64,000 nt of DNA from Acidilutibacter cellobiosedens (GTDB lineage: Bacteria > Bacillota > Clostridia > Tissierellales > Acidilutibacteraceae), in the NCBI RefSeq assembly GCF_004103715.1, contig NZ_CP035282.1:3248501-3312500 (forward strand), given 5' to 3'. This document shows, piece by piece, positions 46,612-55,660 of this stretch (the stretch's first letter is position 1; each line of letters begins with the position of its first letter). A program made the translations under genes and the position numbers. A model generated the notes under the pieces. It had not been told where the DNA came from and ran no database searches. It was given only the letters and a program-made list of their open reading frames with translations.

Positions 46612-47829
46612 TTATTTTGCATCTAATTTTCTAATCTCAGTTATCATTGGGCAAACTATTGCAATGCAAATAATTAAAATACCTGATAGTAAAAACCAAT
46701 GATTTACACCGATTTTATCAGCAAAGAATCCAGAAAGAATTAACCCAATTGGCATAGCAAGAGACATGATACTTCCAGTTAAAGAAAATACACGTCCTAA
46801 ATATTCAGGCTTAATTTTCTCCTGAAAAAGAGCTGTTTGCACACCGCTGTAAAACGGAACCGAAAGCCCCATTATTGCACAGCAGACTACAAATATGAAA
46901 AATCCACTTTGAGGAAGTAATCCTGAAATGGTTAAGCTTATCCCCATCATAAAAATTGATGCCATTATTAATAAGATTCGCTTTTGGTAATTCCCAAATA
47001 ACCCTAATAATAGACCCCCTATCAACATACCAGAGGCATAAGCAATCTCCGTAATAGAAATATGCATCGGTGTACCATTAAAATATTCCATAGTGATTAA
47101 AGGATATAATGCATTTATGGGCATATAAACAAACATATATAATGTTCCAACGAGTAATAAAGCAAATAATCCTTTATTTTGCCGTAGTACAGCCATTCCT
47201 TCTTTCATTTCTCCTATGAAATTTGGTTCCAAACTTTGCACTTGATCACCCAGCTTAGGAATACGTACAAGTGCTACCGTAATAGATGCAATCACAGCAC
47301 CCAATACATCGATGGCAATAATAGCATTTAAATTCCAAACGGAGTATAGGAATGCTGCAACTGCTGGACTAACAATATAGCTTATAGACTGCAAAGACTG
47401 ACTATAGCCTGCGCATTTCGTCAGCTGTTCTTCTGGTACTAAAAGTGGCGTAACCGCATTGAGTGCTGGGGTATGAAAAGCTGTTCCAATGCTACGGATA
47501 AACAATACTATCATAACTATCCAGACAGGTAGCTCCATATACAATGCAACAATAGCAAGCACTGCCCCAGCTGCTGCGATGATTAAATCAGCACCAATCA
47601 TTATCTTCTTCCTATCATGACGATCCACTAGCACACCAATCGCAGGTCCAAAGACCGCATAGGGTAAAAAACCTACTAGTGAAGCCATAGACAAGACCAT
47701 CGCAGATCCTGTTTTTTCTGTAAGGTAAAAAATAATCGCCATTTGCAGGATAGCACTAGTGATTAATGATACTGCTTGCCCTGCCCATATTGTATAAAAC
47801 TTAAGTTCCCAATTGTTGTATTTTCCCAT
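46612..47829 (-). CDS. mef: MFS efflux pump of the macrolide-efflux Mef group
   Basis: 405 residues, the exact length of Mef proteins, with twelve membrane segments. The start MGKYNNWELKFYTIWAGQAV and later SPAVAAFLYSVWNLNAI and VDRHDRKKIMIGADLIIAAA agree closely with Mef(A)/Mef(E) as I remember them. It pumps macrolides out using the proton gradient. In streptococci mef is followed by an ABC-F gene; here a nucleotidyltransferase and two acetyltransferases follow. A leader ORF and attenuator hairpin precede it, as in known inducible mef operons. Confidence 0.9.
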   Translation of the reverse strand: MGKYNNWELKFYTIWAGQAVSLITSAILQMAIIFYLTEKTGSAMVLSMASLVGFLPYAVFGPAIGVLVDRHDRKKIMIGADLIIAAAGAVLAIVALYMELPVWIVMIVLFIRSIGTAFHTPALNAVTPLLVPEEQLTKCAGYSQSLQSISYIVSPAVAAFLYSVWNLNAIIAIDVLGAVIASITVALVRIPKLGDQVQSLEPNFIGEMKEGMAVLRQNKGLFALLLVGTLYMFVYMPINALYPLITMEYFNGTPMHISITEIAYASGMLIGGLLLGLFGNYQKRILLIMASIFMMGISLTISGLLPQSGFFIFVVCCAIMGLSVPFYSGVQTALFQEKIKPEYLGRVFSLTGSIMSLAMPIGLILSGFFADKIGVNHWFLLSGILIICIAIVCPMITEIRKLDAK

Positions 47830-47882
47830 TTATATTATCTCCTCCATATTATTTTGCTTGAATTTCTATTTTGAATAGCATT

Positions 47883-47954
47883 CTAGGCAATAAAAAATGC
47901 AGGCCAAAATCCACAATGTGGCTTTTGGTCTGCATACATACAATTTGGAAACAT
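47883..47954 (-). promoter_or_regulatory. leader ORF and attenuator upstream of mef
   Basis: A 23-codon ORF (MFPNC...KPHCGFWPAFFIA) is encoded across a strong terminator: stem ATGCAG-CCAAAA-CCAC/GTGG-TTTTGG-CTGCAT (47897-47935) followed on the minus strand by TTTTTT (47897-47892). It lies 54 nt before mef. Ribosome stalling on the leader could melt the hairpin and permit read-through, the usual mechanism for such genes; that is inference. No strong ribosome binding site precedes the ORF. Confidence 0.6.
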
Positions 47955-48048
47955 TCATATTAAAGACATAGTTAAATAAAGCTATAGTTAAATGTTTTAT
48001 ATCTCACTGTAACTAATGAATGCTCAATATCGTATAAATAAGCATAAC

Positions 48049-48085
48049 AAAAAAGCCTATCATCGGGGATAGATTCTGCTTTTTT
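48049..48085. terminator. bidirectional terminator upstream of the mef leader
   Basis: AAAAAAGCCTATC-loop-GATAGATTCTGCTTTTTTT, with T-runs in both directions. It probably ends transcription from the XRE gene at 48264 on the minus strand; it could alternatively be a second leader attenuator. Confidence 0.6.
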
Positions 48086-48263
48086 TATTGCCAGCTTATC
48101 TTAAACGCATTGAGGCTGTCATAGTTTCGTTTCCTCCTAAACTCTTATTTGTATCAGCATATATTTTAACACAATAAGTCGTTTTAAACAACGTTTAAAA
48201 TTGAAAAAAAGCCATGGACAGTACAACAAACATATACATCCCAGGAAGATAATATTGATTTAA

Positions 48264-48854
48264 TTATAGATTACCTGAATATACCGATAAGCCATGCTTA
48301 ATACAATAAACAAATAGTTTGCCACCGGTGGTTATAGGAAACCTACAAGTTGGACTTTGTTCTGGGTACAAGCGATTTAGAAATACTCTGTCACTTTTAA
48401 CATAGGCCACAAAAGAAAGATAATGATCTTTGGTCATTGGATGGTCAAAAGTGGCAAAGTAATCAGTATCTATTTCCTCTACCGTGATTTTTGGTGCAAT
48501 AGTTGCAACAGTAGGCAAGATACGTTCTAATTTTCTTCCGCAGCAGAAGATAGAGGCACTTCCTGTGCTCACCAAAATATTGCCACAGGAAGGACAGACA
48601 TAAAAACGTACTTTATCAATATTGCCGCTATCTGGCTTATTTGATGTAATTTCACCCTCCATCATCTGTTTCATATCAACACCCAAAATAGCGGATAGTT
48701 CCGGCCACAACGACAGATCAGGACAGCCTAAACCACATTCCCATTTTGAAACCGTTTTATTTTGAATACCCAGTGCATCTGCAACATTTCTCTGGGTAAG
48801 GTTTTTTTCCTTTCGTAGTTTGGCAATTAATTTTCCTATTTTCACACAGTCCAT
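48264..48854 (-). CDS. XRE regulator fused to a desulfoferrodoxin-like domain
   Basis: 196 residues. HTH at 5-62 (LTQRNVADALGIQNKTVSKWE). Residues 87-105 carry a complete desulforedoxin-type iron site CPSCGN...CCG (Cys87, 90, 104, 105). The rest resembles a superoxide reductase domain: HPMTKDHYL gives His138 and His144, and YCIKHG gives Cys184 and His187 at the family spacing, but the usual EKHVP histidine is replaced in ERILP. This suggests an iron-based redox or superoxide sensor controlling transcription. Function inferred from motifs. Confidence 0.82.
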   Translation of the reverse strand: MDCVKIGKLIAKLRKEKNLTQRNVADALGIQNKTVSKWECGLGCPDLSLWPELSAILGVDMKQMMEGEITSNKPDSGNIDKVRFYVCPSCGNILVSTGSASIFCCGRKLERILPTVATIAPKITVEEIDTDYFATFDHPMTKDHYLSFVAYVKSDRVFLNRLYPEQSPTCRFPITTGGKLFVYCIKHGLSVYSGNL

Positions 48855-48890
48855 GCCATCACCTCCATTTCTCTTTAGTATATCATAATA

Positions 48891-50930
48891 CTACATGAAC
48901 CTTGCGATTATTTGTACCAACCTTGCTGGAAGCTGCCTCAAATCGGTTATATCCAATGTATTTTCAGCTCCATAAAGTTCTCGGATAGCCTCCTTATCCT
49001 GCCCAATGGCGGCAGCAAGGAATTGTATGCCTTTTCGCCTAAATTCCTGCAAAGTATCTTTCATATCACACGCTGCCTTTTCACCTGAATAATCAGGCAT
49101 AGCTTTAGGCTGCCCGTCACTGATGCTGATTATTAATTTGGTTCTTTGGGGCGTATTAAGCAATCTATCGGAAATAATGCGCAATGCCATGCCATCCCGA
49201 TTGTTGCTGCGAGCCTGAATGTTCATAAGAGCATATTTTTCATCTGCATCTTTGCTTTCAAAGTCTACATAGGCATGGATGGACATTTGCTCCAGCTTGG
49301 AGCGGTCTGCTGTATCCCCGTAGACCATGATTGGAATACCGCATCTTGTGCAAAATTCATACAAGGCAACAGCAGCTTGCTTTGCAGCTTCTAATCGGCC
49401 AAAGGCTGACATCGAAGCTGATTCATCAATCCTGAGAGCAACCGCAATAGAGGGTTCTTCCTCAGGCGGACGCTTGCGGGCAAATGTGCGAAAATCCATA
49501 GAAGCAACCTGAGCCGCGCAAAATTTTGTGCCATACAACCTCGATTTCGCGAATTCAGCAGATAATTCATGCTCCAACAGCGGATTTGTTTTTCTGATTA
49601 ATTCCCGAATAACTGGCATTAAAGTTGTCATCATACGGTTATACTCTTCCTTGTTCTGGTAGGTAACTTCCGGACGATGGACAATCAGCTTAATATTTTC
49701 ATGGACACTTCCTTGAACACTTTGCCGTGCTTCCCTGTTCAACTGTTTACGAAATTCTTTTTTTTGTAATTCGGTTGTATCTGATTTATCGAGCTCATGA
49801 TAGAATGGAGTGCCATTTTCCCCATTATCATTGCTTGAAATATCAGTATTTTCATCACTGCTCGTATCAGAATGCCCCTCACTGTCTTCTGATTTTCTCA
49901 GATGCACTGCATTTTTATCAGCTTGATCTGTCTTGGCAGAGAATTCTCCGTTTTCGGAAATATTAAGTTCCATTACTTCAGAATTTTCTCCGTCCTTTTG
50001 CGATTGACATATGTGATCCATTTCCTCAAGCTTTTCTGTCAAGCCATGACTAGCCAGTGCCTGCTCTAAAATAACAAGCTCCTGCGGATCGGTCGTGATT
50101 TTGTATAACACCTTATAATATAAACTTTTTTGGATTGAGGCACCACTTTGAACGGCATCCACCCAAAAGATATAGGAACGCATACCGGCCACACCTTTAA
50201 TGGCATTGGCGCGGGCTGTCTCATCCAGCACCATAATCGTTTCAGCTAAAAGAGATAGTACAGGTTCAGATTCATAACCGGTCTTAGCTTTAACCCGCTC
50301 CATCATCACTTCTTTAGGCGGTAAATCTAGTTTTTCTGCATGCTGCACTCGATCTCGCAAAGCTTCATTTAAGGGCCGGAAGCCATTGTAACCGCGGTTT
50401 GTTGTGATAACCGCAATAAAATCAGGGTGACGATGCGCGATACGAGTTGGCAAGTTTAGACTGCCATCTGGTTCTAATGCGGAATTTAGCGCCATTAAAA
50501 CAGCAGCATCCCGAATCACTGTCGGTTCCTGAATCTCCAAGAGCCATCCATTTTCATATGCACGAACAATTTCAGAAGGATAATAGCGATATTCAACCTT
50601 ATCAGAATGACCATCTTCTTCTGACAGCACCGGAAGAATCGAACCCAGGACATCGGATTTATCCATATCTGCAAAACAGGTTACTTTCGTATAAGGCAGG
50701 TTAAAATCAGCAGATAAAGCTTTGGCAATCTGGGTTTTCCCCGAACCAGCATCCCCCTCCAGCAAAATGGTGCTGATTTTCATTTCACCGCGATTCCAAT
50801 TTCTTACTACTTCTTGATATATACGTTTTTCTGCTTCACTCTCAATATGTGAAGGTGGTTTTTGCCAGACAAGGGACTTCTCCTCTTCTGATAGCTGTCT
50901 GGTAGGTGATAAAATACTGGTTTGTTTCAT
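48891..50930 (-). CDS. MoxR-like AAA ATPase with C-terminal VWA domain
   Basis: 679 residues. AAA module with Walker A GDAGSGKT (59-66), an EIQEPTVI Walker-B-like strand, ITTNRGYNGFRPLNEAL sensor and arginine region. An acidic Ser/Asp-rich linker (about 330-400) leads to a VWA domain whose MIDAS begins RIDESASMS and ends with ISDGQPKAMPD. Such single-chain MoxR-VWA proteins act as chaperones for metal insertion or complex assembly. Two small genes precede it and overlap or abut, so the three are one unit. Client unknown. Confidence 0.87.
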   Translation of the reverse strand: MKQTSILSPTRQLSEEEKSLVWQKPPSHIESEAEKRIYQEVVRNWNRGEMKISTILLEGDAGSGKTQIAKALSADFNLPYTKVTCFADMDKSDVLGSILPVLSEEDGHSDKVEYRYYPSEIVRAYENGWLLEIQEPTVIRDAAVLMALNSALEPDGSLNLPTRIAHRHPDFIAVITTNRGYNGFRPLNEALRDRVQHAEKLDLPPKEVMMERVKAKTGYESEPVLSLLAETIMVLDETARANAIKGVAGMRSYIFWVDAVQSGASIQKSLYYKVLYKITTDPQELVILEQALASHGLTEKLEEMDHICQSQKDGENSEVMELNISENGEFSAKTDQADKNAVHLRKSEDSEGHSDTSSDENTDISSNDNGENGTPFYHELDKSDTTELQKKEFRKQLNREARQSVQGSVHENIKLIVHRPEVTYQNKEEYNRMMTTLMPVIRELIRKTNPLLEHELSAEFAKSRLYGTKFCAAQVASMDFRTFARKRPPEEEPSIAVALRIDESASMSAFGRLEAAKQAAVALYEFCTRCGIPIMVYGDTADRSKLEQMSIHAYVDFESKDADEKYALMNIQARSNNRDGMALRIISDRLLNTPQRTKLIISISDGQPKAMPDYSGEKAACDMKDTLQEFRRKGIQFLAAAIGQDKEAIRELYGAENTLDITDLRQLPARLVQIIARFM

Positions 50931-50931
50931 A

Positions 50932-51396
50932 TTAATATAACTCCAATTCTTCTAAAATTCGGTTAAGCACCCGCTTGCGTTCTCCAATTATTTCTCCTAA
51001 ATCATTTAAACTTTGAGCAAATGCTTTGATGTCCTCATTGATATTTTGATTGTCTACACACACTTCTACTGGTAATACCCCACCTTGTACTCCAACTCGT
51101 TCCACTGTGGGTTTTTCCGGGTCATATAAAAGGGGGAGTCGGTAAGCCTCCTTGAAGTAAAGCAATGTCCTGGACAAAAAAATCATCAAATCAAATATTT
51201 GATGGATGGGTAGCTCCTGGGCCAAAATCAATTCACCATCTTTATCGTTTTTCCAAATCTGTGCGGCAATCTGCATTTTTTTATTTTCTTCCAGCATAGG
51301 CGCACCTAGCGTTAAACGTTTGATGTCAGATTGATAAGCATTTCTGCCATCTATACGCTCATAACCATTTGACACCATAACAACTTTTTCATTCAT
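50932..51396 (-). CDS. conserved hypothetical protein of the AAA-VWA operon
   Basis: 154 residues starting at ATG 51396 (GGAGG, 8 nt). No membrane segment or signal peptide. The sequence begins NEKVVMVSNGYERIDGRNAY and is alpha/beta in character. I do not recognise its family. It lies 1 nt upstream of the AAA-VWA gene and overlaps the GIY-YIG gene by 4 nt, so its product probably works with the ATPase. Confidence 0.75.
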   Translation of the reverse strand: MNEKVVMVSNGYERIDGRNAYQSDIKRLTLGAPMLEENKKMQIAAQIWKNDKDGELILAQELPIHQIFDLMIFLSRTLLYFKEAYRLPLLYDPEKPTVERVGVQGGVLPVEVCVDNQNINEDIKAFAQSLNDLGEIIGERKRVLNRILEELELY

Positions 51397-51740
51397 CGCC
51401 ATATCCTCCTTGCATTTGGATCAGCAGCGATACACTGTTCTCTCAAACTTTCTAATTTTGCTGTATGATCTTCACGTGGGTCATCATACTTTAACACTTT
51501 AATAACTGATAGTTCAAAGCCTTCAGAGCCATATTTGTTCCAGAGTTCCTGTAATCGTTTATTAGGATGCCAGTTGGCTGCCAATTTCATATTAATGCTG
51601 TTAAAGTCTGATTTTGTATCTTTGGAAATACCCAAAAATACCTCGCCAGTTTCTTTACAACGGTAAGATATTACTCCCATTTCAGGATGTCTGTTTTTAT
51701 AAGCTTCTAAAAGCTCTTTTTTTCTTTTTGTATCCATCAT
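51393..51740 (-). CDS. GIY-YIG-like nuclease-fold small protein
   Basis: 115 residues from the ATG at 51740 (GAGGTGAAA). It reads GVISYRCKETGEVFLGISKD and NMKLAANWHPNKRLQELWNKYG, a degenerate GIY-YIG core in which GIY has become GVISY and YIG reads FLG, with a conserved-type Arg/His region. The fold is likely but nuclease activity is doubtful. First gene of the three-gene unit with the AAA-VWA protein. Confidence 0.75.
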   Translation of the reverse strand: MMDTKRKKELLEAYKNRHPEMGVISYRCKETGEVFLGISKDTKSDFNSINMKLAANWHPNKRLQELWNKYGSEGFELSVIKVLKYDDPREDHTAKLESLREQCIAADPNARRIWR

Positions 51741-51961
51741 TTTCACCTCGACTCTAGTATAAAACAATGTATCTCAAAATATAATCCACGCTCCGTAGAC
51801 TATATGAATCCAAAATTATCCAATAGACAGTATTTTATAAAAATAGTAGCTTGTGCAACTTGCCGTTAAGTTTTTTCAATTTCCTGTATGACATAAGCAT
51901 TATAAAAACGAAAAGCCGCCAATCAAGAGCTGTTTCCCTAAATCAGCGGCAAGCCTTATAT
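51741..51961. other. spacer with no gene seen
   Basis: Upstream of the GIY-YIG gene. It should hold that unit's promoter; no reading frame or known element is evident. Confidence 0.4.
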
Positions 51962-52154
51962 CTAATTTTCTATATCTATTGCAATACTTGACTTAAATTC
52001 CACCTCAATTCTGTCATCATGCACCGTAACCCTTTCAATAAGCCGCCTTACTAATTGCTCATCATATTTCTCCAACTCGCAAGATTGTTCATTCAAGAAA
52101 TCAGTCATTTCAGCGATTCGTTGCCTTTTCCCTTCTCGCTCTGCATTCTCTACT
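51962..52154 (-). pseudogene. C-terminal tail of a large serine recombinase
   Basis: The minus strand encodes RQRIAEMTDFLNEQSCELEK and DEQLVRRLIERVTVHDDRIE, then VEFKSSIAIDIEN and stop, the usual end of TndX-type recombinases. The upstream part has been removed exactly at the IS630 fragment (TA junction near 52154). Confidence 0.75.
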
Positions 52155-52276
52155 ATATAAATTACAATGGCAAATAGCTAAATCCTCTTAGTGAAAAGCT
52201 TAACATATATATGCACATAGTTTTTTAACTTACCCTTGTTTTTATTTATAGAGCAAAGATAAGATTGAATCTGATT
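52155..52276 (-). mobile_element. fragment of an IS630 element (one end)
   Basis: Starts TATAAATTACAATGGCAAAT and matches the left 120 bases of the IS630 copy at 42865 with about 90% identity, then stops where another element has inserted. Confidence 0.85.
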
Positions 52277-52979
52277 TATAGATAAACAACTTGGATGTTA
52301 AAATTTACTTGTATACTTATGTCTACCTCATCTGATACAATTAATATCAGAGAGGAGAATGTAATATGGCAAGAAAATGTGTTGAAGTCAAAACTTTACA
52401 TGGATATACAATTGAAAATCTTAATGAGATTGAGAAAAAACTTAAGAGTGATTACTCAAAATCATTAATAAGGGCAGTTATCATGAGATATCAAGGCATT
52501 CATACATCTGTTGTCGCAAAAACAATTGGCAAATCTGTACCGTCAGTTACTATATATATTAATAGATGGAATGAATCAGGTATAGATGTCGCTGCCGATC
52601 TTCGTGGTGGCAGTGTAAGTACTTTTAACAACGAAATGCTTGATGACCTAAAAGATACTGTTATTAACAAAAATCCAAGAGAATTAGGGTTTACCGCAGC
52701 CACATGGAATACCCATATGCTCAAACAATATATTGCTGAAAAATATGGCTTAGAGTATTCTTCTGAATGGATACGACAATTGCTTATTAGATTAGGCTTT
52801 TCCTATAAAAGGGAATTATATCAGCCAACAAAGGCAGCCCCTGAACTACAGGCACTGTTTAAAAAAAATAGCTGACCTCTTGGATATTGTTGAGAATACA
52901 GAGGATATCTGCCTTTTCGCTATGGACGAAACAGGCATACGGCTTGAATCTAAAAATCACTATTCGTTGTTTATCTATA
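52277..52979 (+). mobile_element. deleted IS630-like element nested in the IS630 fragment
   Basis: Perfect 14-bp ends TATAGATAAACAAC (52277-52290) and complement (52966-52979), including TA at both edges. It contains only the 5' part of a transposase of a different IS630 group. The catalytic half is missing, so it is a non-autonomous, MITE-like derivative. Confidence 0.75.
52366..52965 (+). pseudogene. truncated IS630-group transposase
   Basis: Begins MARKCVEVKTLHGYTIENLN after GAGAGGAG. HTH and RNase-H-entry sequence are present; after LQALFKKNS a stop occurs, and the reading continues one base shifted past an eight-A tract with ADLLDIVENTEDICLFAMDE (first catalytic Asp). The gene then hits the element end. 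Confidence 0.8.
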
Positions 52980-52980
52980 T

Positions 52981-53879
52981 ATTAATTTTTGTATTGAATC
53001 TTCAAAATATAAATTATCTCCATCATTATAATCCCTAAAATTATTAATAAATCCAGCCTCATTATCATATTTAATTTGTAAAAATAAATCTCCCATATCA
53101 ATTTTATTATCTTTATTAGATTCTTCCAATTTAAGTGAATCGTTATTACCAACCCTATATACTCTTCCATTTAAATAATATATATTATCTTCTATAGAAG
53201 AAACATTTAATTTATTGGACAAATCAGCATTGTAATATTGTGCATAATAACATGTCCAATCTTTTGAATCAGTTACAACATATTGAGCTTGCCAGTCACC
53301 AAATTCATCGTCTGATTCCGGAAAATAAATAGATACTGATTTGTTCCTGCAGTTAACTGTTCAATCTCATCATGCTCGTCATCAAATAATGCTAAACTCA
53401 TCTGTGCAGCTAGATCAAAAGGATTATCTCTATGACCATGCATCCTTATCGTTCCTACACTGTTATCTACTTCACTTTCAAAATATGCCGTACCTCCGAC
53501 ATCTCCTTGGTTAAAATCAATTGATTCTGAATATCTATATGTCTAGTCACTATCGTGTTCATAATAAGAATCATGACTTACGAACATATCAAGTGCTTCA
53601 TCAAAAACCTTTATTGCTATTTCATACCAACTGTTATAAATTTATTTTTCCTAAAACCAACACGCATTCAGCAACATTGTCTTCCCCATGAATTACCAGC
53701 AAAATCAATGTGCCGAATTCAAAATCTAAAATCATCCTTGCTCTCTTACCATATACTTTTACCTCTTCAGCATCCAACGGTTTATTCATATCCCCCACCG
53801 GTGAGAGAATATATATAATCAGTCCTGAAATTGTGGAAGACGCTAGGCATTTTAAGAACTTCAACATATACTTTTTCAT
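52981..53879 (-). pseudogene. broken gene for a secreted or anchored protein of unknown family
   Basis: It starts MKKYMLKFLKCLASSTISGL, a signal-anchor-like segment, and continues in pieces: KVYGKRARMILDFEFGTLIL, WYEIAIKVFDEALDMFVSHD, MHGHRDNPFDLAAQMSLALF and WQAQYVVTDSKDWTCYYAQY. Frame changes occur near 53.64 and 53.34 kb and a TAG near 53.54 kb. The 3' end is cut by the deleted IS630-like element. I do not recognise the family. Confidence 0.6.
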
Positions 53880-54018
53880 AAGCAATCCCACCTTTTTGTT
53901 TTTTCTAATTATATCAGATATTTAAGCTCGTACCGTTTATTGTAACGAAATGTATATATTTTTGTAATAAAATGTCAAATTATTTTTGGAAGCAAAAATA
54001 ACATGCTTAAACCTTCTT

Positions 54019-54960
54019 TTATCCCGGCAATATTACAGTGACCTTAAACTCTTTATCATCGTAATGTATCTTTATATGGCCGTTATTTCTGTTAACAGCT
54101 TCTTCAACACTTTTCAATCCAATTCCATGATTTTTTTCATCATCTTTCAAAGTAAGCAATATCCCGTTTTTCTTTTTTATCTCTCCGTTGTATGTATTAA
54201 TTAAGGTTATTAAAGCATTGCCTTTGCTGTAATTGATTTTAACAGAAAAAATTTCTTGCCGCTGCATTTGTCCAATGCGGTAATGGCATTATCCATAAGA
54301 TTGCCAAGTATTACTGTCATATCATATGCGGATATGCTTAGCTTTTTCGGTACGTCTACTTCTACATGCAATTCAATGTCCATATTTTCCATTGTTTGCA
54401 GCTTGTAGTTTAAAATACTGTCTACAATTACGTTTTCCGAATTTGAATACACCGTCCTGGCATTGACAGAGGAAATAATATTGTCTACATATTCGCCAAA
54501 CCTGGTGTCTTCTTTATTGAAATTCAGATTTTTCAACGCAATCATATGATTTTTTATGTTGTGCCGCACAGTCTGCACTGAGTCAAGCGACTTCCGCATC
54601 AAATCCAATTGTTTCTCATATGCCTTGTTTTGCTGCTTCAAAAGCACTTTTTCTGTTTTAGCGGAAAACGAAAGGTATAAAGTATCATATAAAAACAATA
54701 TGGCAAAATTTGTCCCTAAAATAGAAATAATCAATATTATCATTTGAAATTGACCAAAGCTACCATTAGCAAAAAAACTTACAAATTGATATAATGACGC
54801 CAAAGAAACAAATATTGTACTGAACCAATCCGATTGAGGAATCATATTCACTGTACCCGAAAACAGGTATTGCAAAATACCCTGTAAAAGAAACAATAAA
54901 CGTTTCTGTAAGCATTAAAACCATAAAGGACAAGCCGGAAAAAATGATTTTTTTTGCTAA
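54019..54960 (-). pseudogene. AgrC-like GHKL sensor kinase, frameshifted
   Basis: Membrane segments at the start (FSGLSFMVLMLTETFIVSFTG in one frame, MIILIISILGTNFAILFLYD in another), then the phospho-acceptor region VQTVRHNIKNHMIALKNLN, N-box VILGNLMDNAITALDKC and G-box HGIGLKSVEEAV. Frameshifts near 54.87 and in a T-run at about 54.25 kb break the gene. Relatives sense peptide pheromones. Confidence 0.8.
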
Positions 54961-55350
54961 GGAACCATGATAATTAAGCGACAGGCAGAAGAGCGGTGAG
55001 GCATAATAAACCTGCTTTTTGAAAGCTGCTCCATTACAGAATCAACAGTTCCGTAAAAATAAAATGTCCCTTTAAAAGAAATTAGTTTTATCTGCCTGCC
55101 CGAACTTTCAAAATAAATTATTTCTTTAACAGGCAATTTATACATCTGATTGTCCGTTTTAAACGAAAATGTCTTATTTTCTTTTTCAAGAAGCATTGTG
55201 GCAAGCTTTATATCATTTATTATTTTTTTTCTATCTAAAGGCTTCTGTAAAAAATGCAACGGCTGTACGTCAAAACGTTGCCTGTCATAGCTGCTTTTTG
55301 ATAAAATATACACTATTTTTGTTATATAATCCTTCAATTCATCTCTTATA
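54957..55350 (-). pseudogene. AgrA-like LytTR response regulator, truncated
   Basis: The end of a receiver domain (PLHFLQKPLDRKKIINDI) and a LytTR DNA-binding domain (YKLPVKEIIYFESSGRQIKL, FIMPHRSS). The phospho-accepting first half is missing and the HRSYLVN region is frameshifted. It lies directly upstream of the AgrC-like gene, as expected for an agr-type locus. Confidence 0.8.
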
Positions 55351-55363
55351 AAATGTCCAACCT

Positions 55364-55660
55364 CTACAACGTCATTCCATAAACCTGTTCCCCGGCTTTT
55401 TTCCTCGTCAATTCAACCCCGCCGATTATGTTTGACCACTGGCCGTTTCCGCCGAACTGCATCTTACAGCCGTATTTTTGGTTTAAAATATAAAAGTCAT
55501 AGGACTGCATCAGCATGTAGCCGAATTCAAAGAATGTGAGCCCCTGCCGCATTATGGACATGACCATTATTTGTATGTAATGGCCTATGTGAAGGCTGTC
55601 GGCCGTAGGGTCGAATCCTAAGCAAATACAGAAACTCAATATATTAGAAACAAAAATCAC
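55364..55660 (-). pseudogene. tyrS: tyrosyl-tRNA synthetase fragment with internal deletion
   Basis: GFDPTADSLHIGHYIQI (the HIGH motif) is followed after a few residues by EFGYMLMQSYDFYIL and MQFGGNGQWSNIIGGVELT, which in intact TyrRS lie over 100 residues further on. It ends at GEQVYGMTL without the KMSKS region. The gene is therefore deleted internally and truncated. Confidence 0.8.
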
